Shown: piece by piece, positions 62,351-64,000 of the stretch
Layout: every line of letters begins with the position of its first letter
How positions within the stretch are numbered: position 1 is the stretch's first letter
Source: Marivirga harenae
Lineage (GTDB): Bacteria > Bacteroidota > Bacteroidia > Cytophagales > Cyclobacteriaceae
Direction of reading: 5' to 3'
NCBI RefSeq assembly: GCF_030534335.1
Contig: NZ_CP130565.1
Span: 2,811,501 to 2,875,500 of the forward strand
Length of the DNA stretch: 64,000 bases
Notes under the pieces: model-generated
What the model saw: the letters and a program-made list of their open reading frames with translations, nothing else
Database searches by the model: none
What the model was told of the DNA's origin: nothing
Made by a program: the position numbers and the translations under genes

Positions 62351-64000
62351 ATGAAGATAAAATTGGCCAGATTTTTAATATTGGGCTCTTTAGCGCTATT
62401 CATGTCAGTAATGGTTCATGCTCAAACTTCTTGGGATGAGTCTTTTACTGCTTTACAAAAGGCTGAAAAGGAAGGCCAATTAGAATTAGCCCAATCATTA
62501 TTAAATCAGACATTAGATCAAGCTGAAAATACTTATGGTAAAAAGCATCAAGCTTATGTATTCACGCTTCACTTAGGAGTTAAATTATCTTTTAAAACAG
62601 AGCAATATGAGGAGGGTTTGGACTTGGCAAAAGAAGAATTGCAATTGATGAATGAGGTTTCTTTTGATCAACAAACTCAATTCTATATTCAATTATTAAA
62701 TTTTTTATCTCAACTAAATCTTCAAACCAATAATATTTCCGAAGCAATAAGCTATGCTAAGGACTACATGGAAGTTCTTCAGCAAGAAGATAAGAACTCC
62801 TTAAATCATGCCTTGGCTATTTATGACTACGCATCCTTATTATACCAAAATAATGAAGAGGATGCTTTAACATACTTTCAGGAGGCCCTTCCTATTCTAA
62901 ATCAACATATTGCTCAAGTGGGAACTCAATATTTATATTCACTTTATTATGTGGCCACACTTCTACAAGAAGATGGGATTTTGGATGAATCAGCCAATTA
63001 TTTTGATAAGGTGATAGGTATTACCCAAGATAATAATTTACAATCTTCCGATTTATGGAAATTTTCCGCTTACCAAAGAGCGCTTATATACCAAGAGCAG
63101 AGCCAGAATGATAAGGCTATTTCTTTTTATGAAATATTAGTAACTCAATTGGAAAATGATGAAGACACCGATCGGGAGATATATGGAAGCGCACAGAATA
63201 ATTTGGGTGTTCTATATCAGAAAACTGGCCAAAACAAAAAAGGCGAGTCATTATTAGTGTTAAGTGGTAATGATTTGCAAAGTCAGTTGAATAGTGCGGC
63301 AGTAGCCTTTAATAAGGGAGAATATGCAATTGCATTATCTTTGTACACTGCAGCAAATGATTCTTTAAACATCAATAGTCAACAAGACAGTCTTCAGTCA
63401 GCTAAGATTTTAGCTCAAAAAGCTTTGGTGTATAATACTATGGGACAGTTGGATTCAGCCCTACAATTATTGCTCTATGTCGAAGATAAAATTTTGAATA
63501 ACATTTCGGGAATAAATGAAGAGAAGGCATTAGTATATAAAAATACCGGTGATCTATATTTGGAGCTTGCAAACTTTGATTCAGCTGGATTATATTTAGA
63601 TAAAGCGTTAAAGCAGTTTGAAGGAAATAGTAATTTTAAATCTGAGATTGAAATCCAAACTAGAAATAGCCTGGGAGTTTTAGAGCAAAATAAAACCAAC
63701 GTAGAGGAAGCGGCTTCTTATTTTACTGAGAATTTGAAATTGATTGAGGATGTATTGGGCAAGCAAACAGTAGAATATGCTAATACATTAAATAATTTGG
63801 GTGCTTTGCGATTGGAAAATGGCAATTATGGTTTAGCAGAATCCAATTTCAAAGATGCTGGATTTATATTTAACGCGATATTTGATCAAAATCATGAAAA
63901 TAATGCAAAGGTCTATGAAAATTTGGGTACAGTTGCTCAAAGCCGTTCACAATTCCGGAAAGCAGATTCCTTATTTCAATTAGCTGAAAAAACTTATATA
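62351..64000 (+). CDS. Secreted TPR protein, incomplete at the window end
   Basis: 550 residues are present, with ATG at 62351 and no stop before 64000. Signal peptide to about residue 25 (SVMVHAQT). Then many TPR-like units: EAISYAKDYMEVL, ALTYFQEALPILN, SANYFDKVIGIT, KAISFYEILVTQLEND, SAQNNLGVLYQKTG, SAGLYLDKALKQFEG, NTLNNLGALRLENG. Proteins of this make-up in Bacteroidota often carry a CHAT protease or histidine-kinase domain further on; that part is outside the window, so the final function is open. Confidence 0.9.
   Translation, partial: MKIKLARFLILGSLALFMSVMVHAQTSWDESFTALQKAEKEGQLELAQSLLNQTLDQAENTYGKKHQAYVFTLHLGVKLSFKTEQYEEGLDLAKEELQLMNEVSFDQQTQFYIQLLNFLSQLNLQTNNISEAISYAKDYMEVLQQEDKNSLNHALAIYDYASLLYQNNEEDALTYFQEALPILNQHIAQVGTQYLYSLYYVATLLQEDGILDESANYFDKVIGITQDNNLQSSDLWKFSAYQRALIYQEQSQNDKAISFYEILVTQLENDEDTDREIYGSAQNNLGVLYQKTGQNKKGESLLVLSGNDLQSQLNSAAVAFNKGEYAIALSLYTAANDSLNINSQQDSLQSAKILAQKALVYNTMGQLDSALQLLLYVEDKILNNISGINEEKALVYKNTGDLYLELANFDSAGLYLDKALKQFEGNSNFKSEIEIQTRNSLGVLEQNKTNVEEAASYFTENLKLIEDVLGKQTVEYANTLNNLGALRLENGNYGLAESNFKDAGFIFNAIFDQNHENNAKVYENLGTVAQSRSQFRKADSLFQLAEKTYI

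Noticed and set aside
1-64000. CRISPR arrays, insertion sequences, prophage or integrons
   Set aside because: No transposase, integrase, phage gene or regular spaced repeat array was seen; the only dispersed repeats are short and non-coding.

Overview
This 64 kb window is AT-rich chromosomal DNA from a member of the Bacteroidota, most likely a marine, Marivirga-like member of the Cytophagales. The phylum assignment rests on several things visible in the sequence: the TTG/TAnnTTTG promoter type in front of many genes, a type IX secretion sorting domain, Bacteroidota-restricted families (DUF4221, OMP_b-brl TonB receptors, SatD plus DUF3307), the split methylmalonyl-CoA mutase, and the fused alpha/beta 2-oxoacid dehydrogenase E1. 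The genus is only a guess. The region reads as ordinary core genome: no prophage, insertion sequence or CRISPR array was seen.

Layout. 1-9 kb: the start of a glycosyltransferase overlapping a YfhO membrane protein, a lipoprotein, a sorbosone/glucose dehydrogenase-like lipoprotein, and mutB/mutA (methylmalonyl-CoA mutase). 9-18 kb: dnaA, an exonuclease/GIY-YIG fusion, hmgA with an S41 protease, then a tight three-gene operon (RIC-like hemerythrin protein, ruvX, def) and a TPR protein. 18-29 kb: tRNA-Arg(ACG), a porin-like barrel, a TlpA-like thioredoxin, a subtilase, aminopeptidase P, a cyclase, a decayed RelE/ParE toxin-antitoxin pair, an alpha/beta hydrolase, DinB and RidA proteins, a membrane protein and a TonB-type receptor. 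29-44 kb: a 1720-residue T9SS-secreted protein with a six-repeat NHL propeller, ald, the fused 2-oxoacid dehydrogenase E1, and the metH-metF operon behind a SAM-I riboswitch. 44-64 kb: a DUF3307/SatD pair, two propeller-like lipoprotein or secreted genes, an LA_2272-like surface protein, a MacA/TolC pair, sdaAB, a class IV aminotransferase, an HsdR-N domain protein, AMP nucleosidase, an amidohydrolase with MazG, a TetR regulator divergent from a transglutaminase-like gene, a TonB-C-like protein, an M1 peptidase, and a TPR protein running off the end.

How the genes work together. Methionine and one-carbon metabolism (metH, metF) is controlled as one unit by the riboswitch. MutA/MutB, MetH and the oxoacid dehydrogenase together point to B12-dependent metabolism of branched-chain and propionyl units. 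HmgA (tyrosine), Ald (alanine) and SdaAB (serine) add amino-acid breakdown, and several secreted or outer-membrane proteins fit a heterotrophic, protein-degrading life style.

The most interesting non-coding signals are these: an 11-nt sequence downstream of the SAM-I aptamer that can pair with the aptamer's own 5' arm; two palindromic operators between the TetR gene and its neighbour; three TTATATGA boxes spaced exactly 28 bp apart in front of the SatD gene; a ~130-bp intergenic repeat present twice; CCTGACAGG palindromes, two of them as inverted pairs; an inverted repeat in the dnaA leader; and the dead toxin-antitoxin module.
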